NCBI RefSeq assembly: GCF_002735705.1
Contig: NZ_PDZL01000026.1
Location: 1-63,061, forward strand
From: Janthinobacterium sp. BJB426
Lineage (GTDB): Bacteria; Pseudomonadota; Gammaproteobacteria; Burkholderiales; Burkholderiaceae_D
Reading direction: 5' to 3'
Length of the DNA stretch: 63,061 nt
Made by a program: the position numbers and the translations under genes. The notes below the pieces were generated by a model. The model did not search any database. It was given only the letters and a program-made list of their open reading frames with translations, and had not been told where the DNA came from. This document shows, piece by piece, positions 7,600 through 18,127 of this stretch (positions within the stretch are counted from its first letter, which is position 1; the number at the start of each line of letters is the position of its first letter).

Positions 7600-8871
7600 A
7601 TGACCATGATCCGCGATACTTCCTCCCAAGACGCCGTACTGTCCGCCCCGCCGGGCCAGCGCCACAAGCAACGCGCCCTGCTGCTGGCTGGCGCCGTCAT
7701 CGTCATCGGCGGCGCCATCGCTGTCGTTGCCGGCTGGCGCAGCAGCGAGCATTCCGTCAACAGCAACCGCCTGCGCATCGCCGAGGTCACGCGCGGCACC
7801 CTGATCCGCGACGCGGCCGTCACTGGCCGCGTGGTCGCCTCGATCAGCCCGACCCTGTATTCGACCACCGTGGCCACCGTCACGCTGAAAGCCAAGGCGG
7901 GTGACACGGTGGAAAAGGGCGACATCCTGGCCGTGCTGGAATCGCCGGACCTGTCCGACGCCCTCAAGCGCGAACAATCGAGCGTGCAGCAGCTGGAGGC
8001 GGAAGTGGCGCGCCAGCAGATCCTGGCCAAGAAGCAGAAACTGCTGGCGCGCCGGGAAGCCGATATGGCCGAAATCGAGCGCCTGTCCGCGCAGCGCACG
8101 CTGGAACGCTATGAAAGCGTGGCGCAGGTGGGCATCATCGCCAAGATCGATTACCAGAAGGCCAAGGATGCCTTGAATTCGGCCGATATCCGCAGCAAGC
8201 ACGCTTCGCAGGCGGCAGGACTGGAAAGCGAAGACGTGACCCTGGCCCTGAAAACAAAAAGCAATGAACTCGAACGCCAGCGCCTGAGCCGCGACAACGC
8301 TCAGCGCCGGGTCGACGAGCTGACCGTGCGCGCGCCCGTCAACGGCTTTATCGGTACCCTGTCGGTGGCCAACCGCAGCGTGGTGCAAGCCAATACGGCT
8401 TTGATGACCCTGGTCGACCTGTCGCAGCTGGAAGTCGAACTCGAGGTGCCTGAAACCTATGTGGCCGACATCGGCCTGGGTATGCGCGCCGAGATCGAAA
8501 CGGGCGTCATCAAGGCGACCGGCAAGCTGTCGGCGCTGTCGCCCGAAGTGGTCAAAAACCAGGTGCTGGCGCGCGTGCGTTTCGATGGCGCGCAACCGGC
8601 CGGCCTGCGCCAGAACCAGCGCGTGGCGGCGCGCCTGCTGATCGATGAAAAACCGAATGTGCTGATGCTGGCGCGCGGCTCCTTCGTCGAAGCCGAAGGC
8701 GGCCGTTTCGCCTACGTCGTGCGCGATGGCGTGGCGACGCGCACACCGATCAAACTGGGTGCGACCAGCGTGTCGGCAGTGGAAATCCTCGACGGCTTGA
8801 AGCTGGGCGATAAGGTGGTCGTCGCCGGCACGGAAAACTTCGAGAACGCTGCCCGCATCTCGCTCAACTGA
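7600..8871 (+). CDS. HlyD/MacA-type periplasmic adaptor of an ABC exporter
   Basis: A 423-residue membrane fusion protein. One N-terminal membrane helix (about residues 25-45, ALLLAGAVIVIGGAIAVVAG) is followed by a biotinyl-lipoyl-like half-motif (VTLKAKAGDTVEKGDILA), a long coiled-coil hairpin (about 110-235), the second lipoyl half (VRAPVNGFIGTLSV) and beta-barrel domains. It would bridge the inner-membrane permease to an outer-membrane channel; no TolC homologue lies in the window. The GTG at 7570 is inside the predicted sigma-54 promoter, so a start at 7600 (or 7606) is preferred. First gene of a six-gene unit through 14933. Confidence 0.88.
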   Translation: MTMIRDTSSQDAVLSAPPGQRHKQRALLLAGAVIVIGGAIAVVAGWRSSEHSVNSNRLRIAEVTRGTLIRDAAVTGRVVASISPTLYSTTVATVTLKAKAGDTVEKGDILAVLESPDLSDALKREQSSVQQLEAEVARQQILAKKQKLLARREADMAEIERLSAQRTLERYESVAQVGIIAKIDYQKAKDALNSADIRSKHASQAAGLESEDVTLALKTKSNELERQRLSRDNAQRRVDELTVRAPVNGFIGTLSVANRSVVQANTALMTLVDLSQLEVELEVPETYVADIGLGMRAEIETGVIKATGKLSALSPEVVKNQVLARVRFDGAQPAGLRQNQRVAARLLIDEKPNVLMLARGSFVEAEGGRFAYVVRDGVATRTPIKLGATSVSAVEILDGLKLGDKVVVAGTENFENAARISLN

Positions 8872-8905
8872 CACATCATTCAACTTATATCCTGAGAGGC
8901 CCTCC

Positions 8906-9622
8906 ATGTTGCGCATGCAAAACCTGAGCAAAGTCTACCGCACCCACATGATCGAAACCCACGCCCTGCGCGGCTTCGACATCCATGTGCGACAAGGTGA
9001 ATTCGTCACCGTCACGGGGCCGTCCGGCTCAGGCAAGACAAGCTTCCTGAACATCGCCGGCCTGCTCGAGGAATTCACGGACGGCGAATACATCCTCGAC
9101 GGCGTCAACGTCAGGGGCATGGACGACAATGCCCGCTCGCGCCTGCGCAATGAAAAGCTGGGCTTCATCTTCCAGGGTTTTAACTTGATTCCCGACCTGT
9201 CCCTGTTCGACAATGTCGACGTGCCGCTGCGCTACCGGGGCTTCAACCGCGCCGAGCGCAAGGAGCGCATCGAGGAAGCACTGGCCAAGGTCGGCCTGGC
9301 GTCGCGCATGAAACATTATCCGGCCGAATTGTCGGGCGGACAGCAGCAGCGCGTGGCGATCGCGCGCGCGCTGGCCGGCTCGCCCAAGCTGCTGCTGGCC
9401 GATGAACCGACGGGCAACCTCGATACGCAGATGGCGCGCGGCGTGATGGAACTGCTGGAAGAAATCAACGCGCAAGGCACCACCATCCTGATGGTCACGC
9501 ACGATCCGGAACTGGCGCTGCGCAGCCAGCGCAATGTGCACATCATCGACGGCCAGGTGTCGGACCTGGTGCAGCACCGCGCCACGCTGTCGGCCAAGCC
9601 GCAGCACCCCGTGACAGCGTAA
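8906..9622 (+). CDS. ABC exporter ATP-binding protein (MacB/LolD type)
   Basis: A 238-residue ABC ATPase. Walker A GPSGSGKTS, Q-loop FIFQGFNLIPDLS, signature LSGGQQQRVAIARAL, Walker B LLLADEPTG, and switch His in MVTHDPE are all intact. The family powers MacB-like and lipoprotein-release exporters, which act by mechanotransmission. It follows the adaptor by 34 nt with AGAGG upstream of its ATG, and precedes the first permease by 9 nt, so the genes are surely co-transcribed. The substrate (peptide, macrolide, lipid or siderophore) cannot be read from the sequence. Confidence 0.92.
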   Translation: MLRMQNLSKVYRTHMIETHALRGFDIHVRQGEFVTVTGPSGSGKTSFLNIAGLLEEFTDGEYILDGVNVRGMDDNARSRLRNEKLGFIFQGFNLIPDLSLFDNVDVPLRYRGFNRAERKERIEEALAKVGLASRMKHYPAELSGGQQQRVAIARALAGSPKLLLADEPTGNLDTQMARGVMELLEEINAQGTTILMVTHDPELALRSQRNVHIIDGQVSDLVQHRATLSAKPQHPVTA

Positions 9623-9631
9623 GGAGAGACC

Positions 9632-10954
9632 ATGTTCCGCTACTATTTCACGCTGGGCCTGCGCAGCCTGCGCCGCAACCGCGCCCTGACGGCGCTGATG
9701 GTGCTGACCCTGGCCGTCGGCGTGGCCGCCAGCGTGTCCACCGTCACCATCCTGCACGCCATGTCGGGCGATCCGCTGCCGCACAAGAGCGACCGCCTGT
9801 TCGTGCCGATGATCGACATCCTGCCCGTCAAGGGCTACGTACCCGGCGACAAACCCAGCTTCGCGCAATCCCAGATGAGCTATATCGACGCGCGCAATTT
9901 CATGGCCAGCAAAGTGGGCGTGCGCCGCACCGTGATGTACGGCGTGGCCGGCCCGGTCGAGCCCTTGCGCAAGGATATCGGCGTCTTCAATGCGCAGGGC
10001 ATGGCGCCCACGCGCGACTTCTTTGCCATGTTCGAGCCGACGTTCCTGTACGGCCAGCCATGGAGCGAAGCCGACGACGCCAGCGGCGCCGATGTGATCG
10101 TGCTGAGCCGCGCGCTGTCCGAAAAGCTGGTCGGCAGCAGCAATCCGGTCGGCCAGCGTGTCACGGTGCTGGGCCGGCCCTACATGGTGACGGGCGTGCT
10201 GGCCACCTGGGATGTAGTGCCACGCGCCCATCACATTATCGGCAGCAAGGGCGCATTCGGCCCGGAGGATGAATTCTTCATTCCGTTTGCCAGCGCCATC
10301 CGCCACGAAACCGAGCACGATGGCGGCATGAGCTGCAACGGCGACAATAACGCACCCGGCTACCAGGGCAGGCTCGCGTCGGGCTGCACCTGGCTGCAGT
10401 TCTGGTTCGAAATGGCCAGCAGCGGCGAGCGCGGCCAGCTGCAGCAGTACCTGGACGCCTATGCGGGCGAGCAGCGCAAGCTGGGACGCATGAAGCGCAA
10501 CGCGCCGAACAGCCTGTACGACCTGAACGAGTGGATGAGCTTTTTGCAGGTAGTCGACAACGACAACAAGCTGGCGGCCTGGCTGGCCTTCGGCTTTCTG
10601 CTGCTATGCCTGGTCAATACCATCGGCCTGCTGCTGGCGAAGTTTTCCGTGCGCGCCAGCGAGGTGGGCATCCGCCGCGCGCTGGGCGCCACGCGGCGCG
10701 ACATCTTCCGCCAGTTCCTGATCGAAAGCGGCGTGATCGGCCTGGCCGGCGGCGTACTGGGCTTGCTGCTGGCGCTTGGCGCGCTGGCCGTGGTCAGCCG
10801 GCAGTCCGAGGACCTGGGCACCGTCGCGCACATGGATGTACCGATGCTGTTGCTGACGTTTGCCATGTCGGTGCTGGCGGCCCTGATGGCCGGCCTGTTG
10901 CCCACCTGGCGCGCCTGCCAGGTGACGCCGGCTATCCAGCTCAAATCCCAATGA
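9632..10954 (+). CDS. ABC exporter permease 1 (MacB_PCD/FtsX type)
   Basis: A 440-residue permease. One N-terminal helix (TALMVLTLAVGVAASVSTV), a large periplasmic MacB-type domain (about residues 45-310), and three C-terminal helices forming an FtsX domain with SEVGIRRALGATRRDI in the cytoplasmic loop. The ribosome binding site AAGGAGAG overlaps the end of the ATPase gene. Unlike classical MacB, the ATPase is a separate polypeptide and there are two different permeases, so the transporter is probably a heterodimer. Confidence 0.9.
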   Translation: MFRYYFTLGLRSLRRNRALTALMVLTLAVGVAASVSTVTILHAMSGDPLPHKSDRLFVPMIDILPVKGYVPGDKPSFAQSQMSYIDARNFMASKVGVRRTVMYGVAGPVEPLRKDIGVFNAQGMAPTRDFFAMFEPTFLYGQPWSEADDASGADVIVLSRALSEKLVGSSNPVGQRVTVLGRPYMVTGVLATWDVVPRAHHIIGSKGAFGPEDEFFIPFASAIRHETEHDGGMSCNGDNNAPGYQGRLASGCTWLQFWFEMASSGERGQLQQYLDAYAGEQRKLGRMKRNAPNSLYDLNEWMSFLQVVDNDNKLAAWLAFGFLLLCLVNTIGLLLAKFSVRASEVGIRRALGATRRDIFRQFLIESGVIGLAGGVLGLLLALGALAVVSRQSEDLGTVAHMDVPMLLLTFAMSVLAALMAGLLPTWRACQVTPAIQLKSQ

Positions 10955-10982
10955 ACATCCTTTACCCTACATGAGGTCCAGC

Positions 10983-12221
10983 ATGGAAATCCGTCCCATC
11001 CTGTCGGCGCTGATGCGCAGCAAAACCGGCGCCGTCCTGGTGGCCGTGCAGGTCGCGATCAGCCTGGCCATCCTGGCCAACGCCCTGTATATCGTCAACG
11101 TACGCCAGGCCGTCGCCGCGCGGCCCAGCGGCGTGGCCGCTGAAAACGACGTTTTTTACGTCAATATCCAGAACCTCAACCGAGGCAGCCATGAGCGCCA
11201 GCTCGCCGAACAGAAGCGCCAGGCGGCACTGCTGCGCGCACTGCCGGGCGTGATGTCGGTGGCGCAAACGTCACAGGCGGTGCTGTCGCGCTCAGGCCAC
11301 TCCACCAGCGTGTCGGCCAAGCGCGGCCAGGCCTCGGCCAGCGCCGAAGTATCCACCTATGTCAGTCCCGATTCGCTGATTAGAACGTATGGTTTGCAAT
11401 TGGTCGAAGGGCGCGATTTCCAGCCCGACGAGGTGCCCGAAATCAACGAAGATGTCGACGAGAGCTCGCCCAAGGTGCTGATACTGACGCGGGCGGCGGC
11501 GCAAAAGATCTGGCCCGGCGAGGCCAGCTTTGTCGGCAAGACCTTGTACCAGGGCACCGGCTCGGACGACCCGGAACTGCGCGTGGTGGGCGTCGTCGAG
11601 CGGCTGCAGACCCAGGGAGCGCAAACCAAGCCCCGTGGCGAATACTCGGCGCTGCTGCCGGCGCGCCTGACGGGCGGGCGTGGACTGCTGCTGTACGCCG
11701 TGCGGGCAGAACCTGGCCAGCGTGACCGCCTGATGCAGGAGGCGGAACAGGCCATCCGCACCTCCAGCACGGACCGACTGCTGGTCACCACCGACACCCT
11801 GGAACAGCATCGCAAGGCGCGCTACCGGGCCGACCAGGGCTTGTCATGGATGCTGATCTCCGTATCGACCCTGCTGCTGCTGGTGACGGCCAGCGGCATC
11901 GTCGGCATCGCCAGCCTGTGGGTGACGCAGCGGCGCAAGCAGATCGGGGTACGCCGTGCACTCGGTGCGCGCCGCATCGACATCCTGCGCTACTTCCTGA
12001 CCGAGAATTTCATGATCACCAGCGTCGGCGTGGCGTGCGGCGTGCTGCTGGGATTGGGCTTGAACCAGCTGCTGGTGAGCCAGCTGGAAATGGCGCGCCT
12101 GCCACCCGGCTATCTGCTGGCCGGCGCGCTCGTGTTCTGGCTGCTGGGCGTGGGCGCGGTGTACGGTCCAGCCTGGCGCGCAGCCAGCATTTCGCCGGCC
12201 ACTGCCACCCGCAGTACCTGA
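10983..12221 (+). CDS. ABC exporter permease 2 (MacB_PCD/FtsX type)
   Basis: A 412-residue partner permease with the same build: N-terminal helix (VLVAVQVAISLAILANALY), periplasmic domain, three C-terminal helices and KQIGVRRALGARRIDILRY. The start MEIRPIL was chosen because TGAGG stands 5 nt before it; an in-frame ATG four codons upstream (10971) overlaps that Shine-Dalgarno. It follows permease 1 by 28 nt. Its periplasmic domain is clearly diverged from permease 1, so this is not a recent duplication. Confidence 0.88.
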   Translation: MEIRPILSALMRSKTGAVLVAVQVAISLAILANALYIVNVRQAVAARPSGVAAENDVFYVNIQNLNRGSHERQLAEQKRQAALLRALPGVMSVAQTSQAVLSRSGHSTSVSAKRGQASASAEVSTYVSPDSLIRTYGLQLVEGRDFQPDEVPEINEDVDESSPKVLILTRAAAQKIWPGEASFVGKTLYQGTGSDDPELRVVGVVERLQTQGAQTKPRGEYSALLPARLTGGRGLLLYAVRAEPGQRDRLMQEAEQAIRTSSTDRLLVTTDTLEQHRKARYRADQGLSWMLISVSTLLLLVTASGIVGIASLWVTQRRKQIGVRRALGARRIDILRYFLTENFMITSVGVACGVLLGLGLNQLLVSQLEMARLPPGYLLAGALVFWLLGVGAVYGPAWRAASISPATATRST

Positions 12222-12249
12222 GCCGGCACCTGAGTGATATGCTGCGCGC

Positions 12250-13601
<1,352 letters not shown>

Positions 13602-13602
<1 letters not shown>

Positions 13603-14933
13603 TGGCCTACCGCCCCATGCGTCTCTCCCTGCTCACGCGCTGGACGGCGCTGATCATCACCCTGCTGGTGCTGGGCATCGTCATCGCCCTGCTGCTCGCG
13701 CATTTTTTACCCGGCCAGCCGCTGCTGGTGCTGGCGGGTACCCTGCTGTGCGTGCTGCCGGTGGCCATCATTACCATCCGCGCGCAGCTGCAATCGATGC
13801 TGTCGCTGTTTCGCGCCTTGAGCGGAACGGTCGCCAGCTACCAGGACGGCGACTTCGGCTTCAGCTTGCGCTGGCAGCAGAACGATGAACTGGCCGACCT
13901 GGTGGCGGCCCACAACGCGCTCGGCGACGTGCTGCGCAAACAGCGCCTGGACCTGGTGCAGCGCGAACTGCTGCTCGACACCATGGTGCAAAACACGCCG
14001 GTGGCCATGCTGCTGGTGGCCGAGGGCAGCGCCATCGTCTACGCCAACCTGGCCGCGCGCCAGTTGCTGCATCAGGGGCGCCGGCTCGAAGGGCATCACC
14101 TGGCCGACATCGTGCAGCAGGCGGCACCGGCCCTGGCCGAAGCGCTGGCGCGCCGCAACGACGGCCTGTTTACCAGCGGCGAGGGGGAACAGGAAGAGGT
14201 GTATCACCTGGCGCGGCGCAGCTTCAGCCTGAACGGGCGCAAGCACGAACTGCTGCTGTTGCGCCAGCTGACCCTGGAACTGCGCCGCCAGGAAGTGCAG
14301 ACCTGGAAAAAAGTCATCCGCGTCATCAGCCATGAACTCAACAACTCGCTGGCGCCTCTGGCCTCGTTGGCCCATTCCGGCGCCGAGCTGGTACGCCGCG
14401 GCCAGACGGAACGCCTGCCGCAAATCCTCGCCACCATCGAGGAGCGCACGCGCCACCTGGAAACCTTCATCCTCGGCTATGCGCGCTTTGCCAAGCTGCC
14501 CGCGCCGCGCCTGGCGCCGTGCGAGTGGCAGCCTTTCCTCGACAGCCTGGCCTCGCAGGCGGCCTTCACGCTCGACGGCCCGCCGCCCGCGCAGGCGGCC
14601 GTGTTCGATGCGGCGCAAATGCAGCAGGCACTGCTGAACCTGCTCAAGAACGCGCTGGAGTCCGGCTCCAAGCTCCAGCATATCGGCCTGCACGTCAGCC
14701 AGGCGCAAGGGCAGCTGCGCATCGAAGTGCGCGACCGCGGCCCGGGCATGAGCGGCGCCGTGCTGGAAAACGCGCTGGTGCCGTTCTATTCCACCAAGCG
14801 CAGCGGCACGGGACTGGGCCTGGCCCTGGCGCGCGAAATCGCCGAAGCCCATGGCGGGCGCATCACGCTGGCCAACCGCGAGGACGGCGGCCTGGCGGTG
14901 ACCTTGATTCTTCCCTTGCTGGACAGAAATTAG
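13602..14933 (+). CDS. Sensor histidine kinase (NtrY/NtrB-like)
   Basis: 443 residues. Two membrane helices near the N-terminus (about 12-60) with almost no periplasmic loop, then a HAMP-like region, a PAS domain (about 120-200), the phospho-acceptor helix VISHELNNSLAPL with His near residue 244, and a HATPase domain: N-box LNLLKNALE, G1 DRGPGMSG, G2 GTGLGLALA. The ATG overlaps the regulator's stop by one base (TGATG), so translation is coupled. The very short periplasmic part suggests it senses a membrane or cytoplasmic signal, or the transporter itself. Confidence 0.92.
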
Positions 14934-15171
14934 TTACTGGTGTAACGATTTTTTCATCACACGCTGGGCAATTATTTTTCAGTATTATATTGATAATTAG
15001 AGTTTTTAATATTGCAACATCGCGAGCGCCATGCCCGTGTGTTAGAAATAAGCTATTTAAGTTTGCATAATGATATAAAAATAGCTCATTGACAATGAAA
15101 TGTCCTGGCGATAATTTATCTGAGCGGCACGGTTTTTTTGAAACATCAATCGTTTTTTCGCGGGGATAAAA
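14934..15171. other. AT-rich intergenic region with PEP-CTERM gene promoter
   Basis: 238 nt, strikingly AT-rich between about 14945 and 15120 compared with the GC-rich surroundings. No gene fits. It holds a perfect TTGACA at 15089-15094 with GATAAT 15 nt on (15110-15115), a plausible sigma-70 promoter for the PEP-CTERM gene despite the short spacer. No obvious terminator for the kinase gene was seen. Confidence 0.45.
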
Positions 15172-15696
15172 ATGAAACTGAAATCACTCATCGCAGTAGC
15201 ACTCTTGAGCGCGGCTTCCATCGGCGTAGCCCAGGCAACAGCGTACAACGTGGACCTGACCAACACCACTGGCGACCTGTGGACGGGCGGCTTCAACGCC
15301 ACGCCCACTCCGCTCGGCGGCTTTACCGATACGTTCACCTTCACTCCCGACGCCACTTTCGGCTCGACCGCGCAAGCCTTCCTGGCCAACCTGTCGGTCA
15401 CGGGAAGCGATGCGGCCTCCATCAACTTCAGCGGCGCCAACCTGAACGGCATCGCGCTGACGGGCTTTGGCGGACCCACCGTCTTCGGCTATGCCCAGGG
15501 CGAGGTGCTGGCGCAAACCAGCCTGCTATTCAACGGTCCGATGGTTCTCACCGTCATGGGCAACAGCAATGGCGGCAGCTATGGCGGCACCTTCAACCTG
15601 AACCTGGCCCCCGTTCCTGAACCGGAAACGTATGGCATGCTGCTGGCCGGGCTGGGCGTACTGGGCTTCCTGGCGCGCCGCCGCAAGCAATCTTGA
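15172..15696 (+). CDS. FxDxF-type PEP-CTERM secreted protein
   Basis: 174 residues with an N-terminal signal peptide (MKLKSLIAVALLSAAS, cleavage near AQA-TA), a beta-rich Gly/Thr/Asn body, and a C-terminal sorting signal VPEPETYGMLLAGLG followed by a hydrophobic helix and RRRK. The FTDTF at residues 51-55 matches the FxDxF motif that names this family. Such proteins are processed by exosortase and tied to exopolysaccharide or biofilm. No exosortase lies in the window. GGGGATAAAA precedes the ATG, and a bidirectional terminator follows at 15707. Confidence 0.9.
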   Translation: MKLKSLIAVALLSAASIGVAQATAYNVDLTNTTGDLWTGGFNATPTPLGGFTDTFTFTPDATFGSTAQAFLANLSVTGSDAASINFSGANLNGIALTGFGGPTVFGYAQGEVLAQTSLLFNGPMVLTVMGNSNGGSYGGTFNLNLAPVPEPETYGMLLAGLGVLGFLARRRKQS

Positions 15697-15706
15697 GCTC
15701 TCCCCC

Positions 15707-15730
15707 AAAAAGACGCTGCGGCGTCTTTTT
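15707..15730. terminator. Intrinsic terminator after the PEP-CTERM gene
   Basis: Stem AAAAAGACGC / GCGTCTTTTT with loop TGCG, followed by more T residues on the plus strand. It is A/T-flanked on both sides, so it could work in both directions. It sits 10 nt after the PEP-CTERM stop and 25 nt before the next gene. Confidence 0.85.
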
Positions 15731-15755
15731 TTCGGCCGGCTGCTAAACTGGCGCC

Positions 15756-16535
15756 ATGACGACCGACTTTACCTCCACCACCCATACCGCTTTCAGCCAC
15801 CCGGGCCACCCGCCTGCCACCACCACAGAACACCGCGGCATCCGCTACCTGCACCTGGGGACCAAATGGGTACAGGGCGCCATGCGCCTGGACAAGCCCG
15901 ACGCCATCGAGCTCGAATACGTGCAGATGATGATGATGTGGATGCTGTTCAAGACGCAGCCCAAACGCATCGTGCAGCTGGGTCTGGGCAGCGCCGCGCT
16001 GACCAAATTCAGCTACCGCCGCTTCCCCGATGCCACGGTCACGGCCATCGAACTCAATCCGAACGTGATCGCCATCTGCGGCGCCCAGTTCGCACTGCCG
16101 CCGAACGACGCGCGCCTCGACGTGCGTGAAATGAATGCGCTCGACTTCGTGCTCGATCCGGCCAACCACGGCACGGTCGACGCGCTGCAAGTGGACCTGT
16201 ATGACGAAGACGCGCGCGGCCCCGTGCTCGACACCCCCGAGTTCTACCAGGCTTGCCACGACTGCCTGACGGACGACGGCATCATGTGCACGAATGTCTT
16301 CGGCGACTTCCCCAACTACGACAAGAATTTGCAGGCGATGGGACTGGTCTTCGACGCCGTCGTCTGGGTGCCGGAAATGGAAGATGAAAACATCGTCGTT
16401 CTCGCTTTCAAAAAATCGCCATCGCTCGACTTCAGCGAGCTATACGAGCGCGCCGCCACCATCAGGAAGCAGTTCAACCTGCCGGCCAAGAACTGGGTCA
16501 ACGGCTTGAAGCAGTGGATGCAGGACCAGCAATAA
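15756..16535 (+). CDS. Spermidine synthase-like protein
   Basis: 259 residues with the Rossmann fold of the polyamine propyltransferase family. The nucleotide-binding glycine motif is IVQLGLGSAALTKF, followed by VTAIELNP with the acidic ribose-binding residue, and the DALQVDLYDEDARGP region where true spermidine synthases have a catalytic Asp. The N-terminal beta-domain is short. Such stand-alone proteins are often annotated as spermidine synthase, but substrate residues are not all conserved and another aminopropyl- or methyl-transfer role is possible. It converges with the MocR gene, 10 bp apart. Confidence 0.75.
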   Translation: MTTDFTSTTHTAFSHPGHPPATTTEHRGIRYLHLGTKWVQGAMRLDKPDAIELEYVQMMMMWMLFKTQPKRIVQLGLGSAALTKFSYRRFPDATVTAIELNPNVIAICGAQFALPPNDARLDVREMNALDFVLDPANHGTVDALQVDLYDEDARGPVLDTPEFYQACHDCLTDDGIMCTNVFGDFPNYDKNLQAMGLVFDAVVWVPEMEDENIVVLAFKKSPSLDFSELYERAATIRKQFNLPAKNWVNGLKQWMQDQQ

Positions 16536-16545
16536 GGTAGTTGCA

Positions 16546-18018
16546 TCACGCCGGCAGCAGCGCGCCCAGGCGGCGCGCCAGGCCATCCATGTTCTCGGCC
16601 GGCACCTGGGCATAACCGAGCAGGAAACCGTTCCAGCCCGCCCCCTCGCCCGTGCCATGCGCAGACAGCGCCAGCGCCACGATGCCGTCCTGCGCGGCGC
16701 TGCGGCTCAGCGCCAGGTCATCCCATGCGCGATCGTGAAAACGCAGCGCCAGGTGCATGCCAGCCGTGCCGCCATGAATGGCCGCGCCGCCGCACGCATG
16801 GCGCTGCAGCGCCTCACCCAAGGCGTCGCGGCGCTGGCAATACAGCCTGCGCATGCGGCGCACGTGGCGCGCAAACAGGCCGCTGCGCAGGAAGTCGGCC
16901 AGCGCCAGCTGCTCGGCCACGCGGCCACGCGCGGCGCCCTGCGCCTGCATCTGCGCGAAGGCGCCGGCCAACGCGGCCGGCACGACGATAAAGGCGATGC
17001 GCAAGGCGGGAAACATGGTCTTGCTGAAGGTCCCAAGGTACACGACGGGCGCGTCGGCCACCAGTCCCTGCATCGCGGCCAGGGGTGGACCGCCATGGCG
17101 AAATTCGCTGTCGTAATCGTCTTCGATGATCAGGGCGCCAGCCGCGCGCGCGCGTTCGAGCAGCGCCATGCGGCGCGCTGGACTGAGCACGCTGCCCGTC
17201 GGATACTGGTGCGACGGTGTCGTGTAGATCAGGCGCGGCGGCGTGTCGCGCCAGTCGTCATCCGTCGGCGCGATACCATCCATGTCAACGGCGATGCCAA
17301 CCACCTGCAAGCCGGCGCCACGGCCCGCCGCCAGCGCGCCGCCATAGCCGGGATGCTCGATCCACAAGGTGTCGCCCTGGTCGGCAAAGGCGCGCAGGCA
17401 AACATCGAGGCTACTTTGCGTGCCGTCCGTGATGAACACCTGGCCCGCATCGCAGACGACGCCGCGCGCGGCGCGCAAATGCTCGGCGATGGCCATGCGC
17501 AGCTGCGGCTCGCCGGCCGGATCGCCGTAATTGAGCTGGCGCGGCGTCAGCGCGCGCCACGCGCGGTCCAGCATGCGCCGCCACTGCGCCAGCGGAAATT
17601 CATCGAGCGCCGGCACGCCAGGCGCGAATGCGCCCATGGCATCGGCGGGAAACACCAGCGCCGCATTCACATCCTGTCCCGCCACGCCGCGCAAATGCCG
17701 GGCGCGGCGCGACAAGCCATCATGGCCACCGCTCACTGACGATACCACCGGCACCCCGGCGCTGCCAGCGACGACGGTGCCGCGCCGGTCCGGCAAGACA
17801 AACCCTTCGCTGGCCAATTGCTCATAGGCGTACAGCACGGTATTGCGCGCCAGTCCCAATTCGGCGGCCAGCACGCGCGTGGCGGCCAGCCGCGTGCCGG
17901 GCGCCAGCTGGCCGCCGCGGATCGCCGCGCGCAGGCATTCATGCAGCAGGCGCTGGCGCGGCCAGCCCCGCTCGCGGTGCGTGCGCTCGAATGCACTGAG
18001 CAGCAAAGCAAAATCCAT
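16546..18018 (-). CDS. MocR/PdxR-type transcriptional regulator
   Basis: 490 residues. An N-terminal GntR-type winged HTH (about 1-80, ELGLARNTVLYAYEQLASEG) is fused to an aminotransferase class I fold. The PLP-binding lysine is seen in LGTFSKTMFPALR, with IIEDDYDSEF and HPGYGG also typical. MocR proteins use PLP or an aldimine as ligand and commonly control vitamin B6, GABA or taurine genes. The gene is divergent from a pyridoxamine-oxidase-fold gene (108-nt gap), the likely target. Confidence 0.9.
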   Translation of the reverse strand: MDFALLLSAFERTHRERGWPRQRLLHECLRAAIRGGQLAPGTRLAATRVLAAELGLARNTVLYAYEQLASEGFVLPDRRGTVVAGSAGVPVVSSVSGGHDGLSRRARHLRGVAGQDVNAALVFPADAMGAFAPGVPALDEFPLAQWRRMLDRAWRALTPRQLNYGDPAGEPQLRMAIAEHLRAARGVVCDAGQVFITDGTQSSLDVCLRAFADQGDTLWIEHPGYGGALAAGRGAGLQVVGIAVDMDGIAPTDDDWRDTPPRLIYTTPSHQYPTGSVLSPARRMALLERARAAGALIIEDDYDSEFRHGGPPLAAMQGLVADAPVVYLGTFSKTMFPALRIAFIVVPAALAGAFAQMQAQGAARGRVAEQLALADFLRSGLFARHVRRMRRLYCQRRDALGEALQRHACGGAAIHGGTAGMHLALRFHDRAWDDLALSRSAAQDGIVALALSAHGTGEGAGWNGFLLGYAQVPAENMDGLARRLGALLPA

Positions 18019-18035
18019 ATATGTCCTTCAAGCGT

Positions 18036-18059
18036 GGCTCTATATTATTTATCGGCTCT
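18036..18059. promoter_or_regulatory. Candidate MocR operator (direct repeat)
   Basis: GGCTCT-N12-GGCTCT, identical hexamers 18 bp apart around an A/T-rich core, in the 108-nt gap between the MocR gene and the divergent flavoprotein gene. MocR proteins often bind direct repeats. A TATAGT-like -10 for the plus-strand gene lies near 18084-18089. Function is inferred from position only. Confidence 0.35.
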
Positions 18060-18127
18060 GGATCTTTTTTCAGGGCCAGATGCCGATTATAGTGCGGCCT
18101 GCTTCTTCAACCAACGGGATTTCCGCC

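Noticed and set aside
7033..7904. Plus-strand frames opposite the MutS-like gene running into the sigma-54 promoter region
   Set aside because: No family resemblance; composition fits an antisense shadow of 5779-7365.
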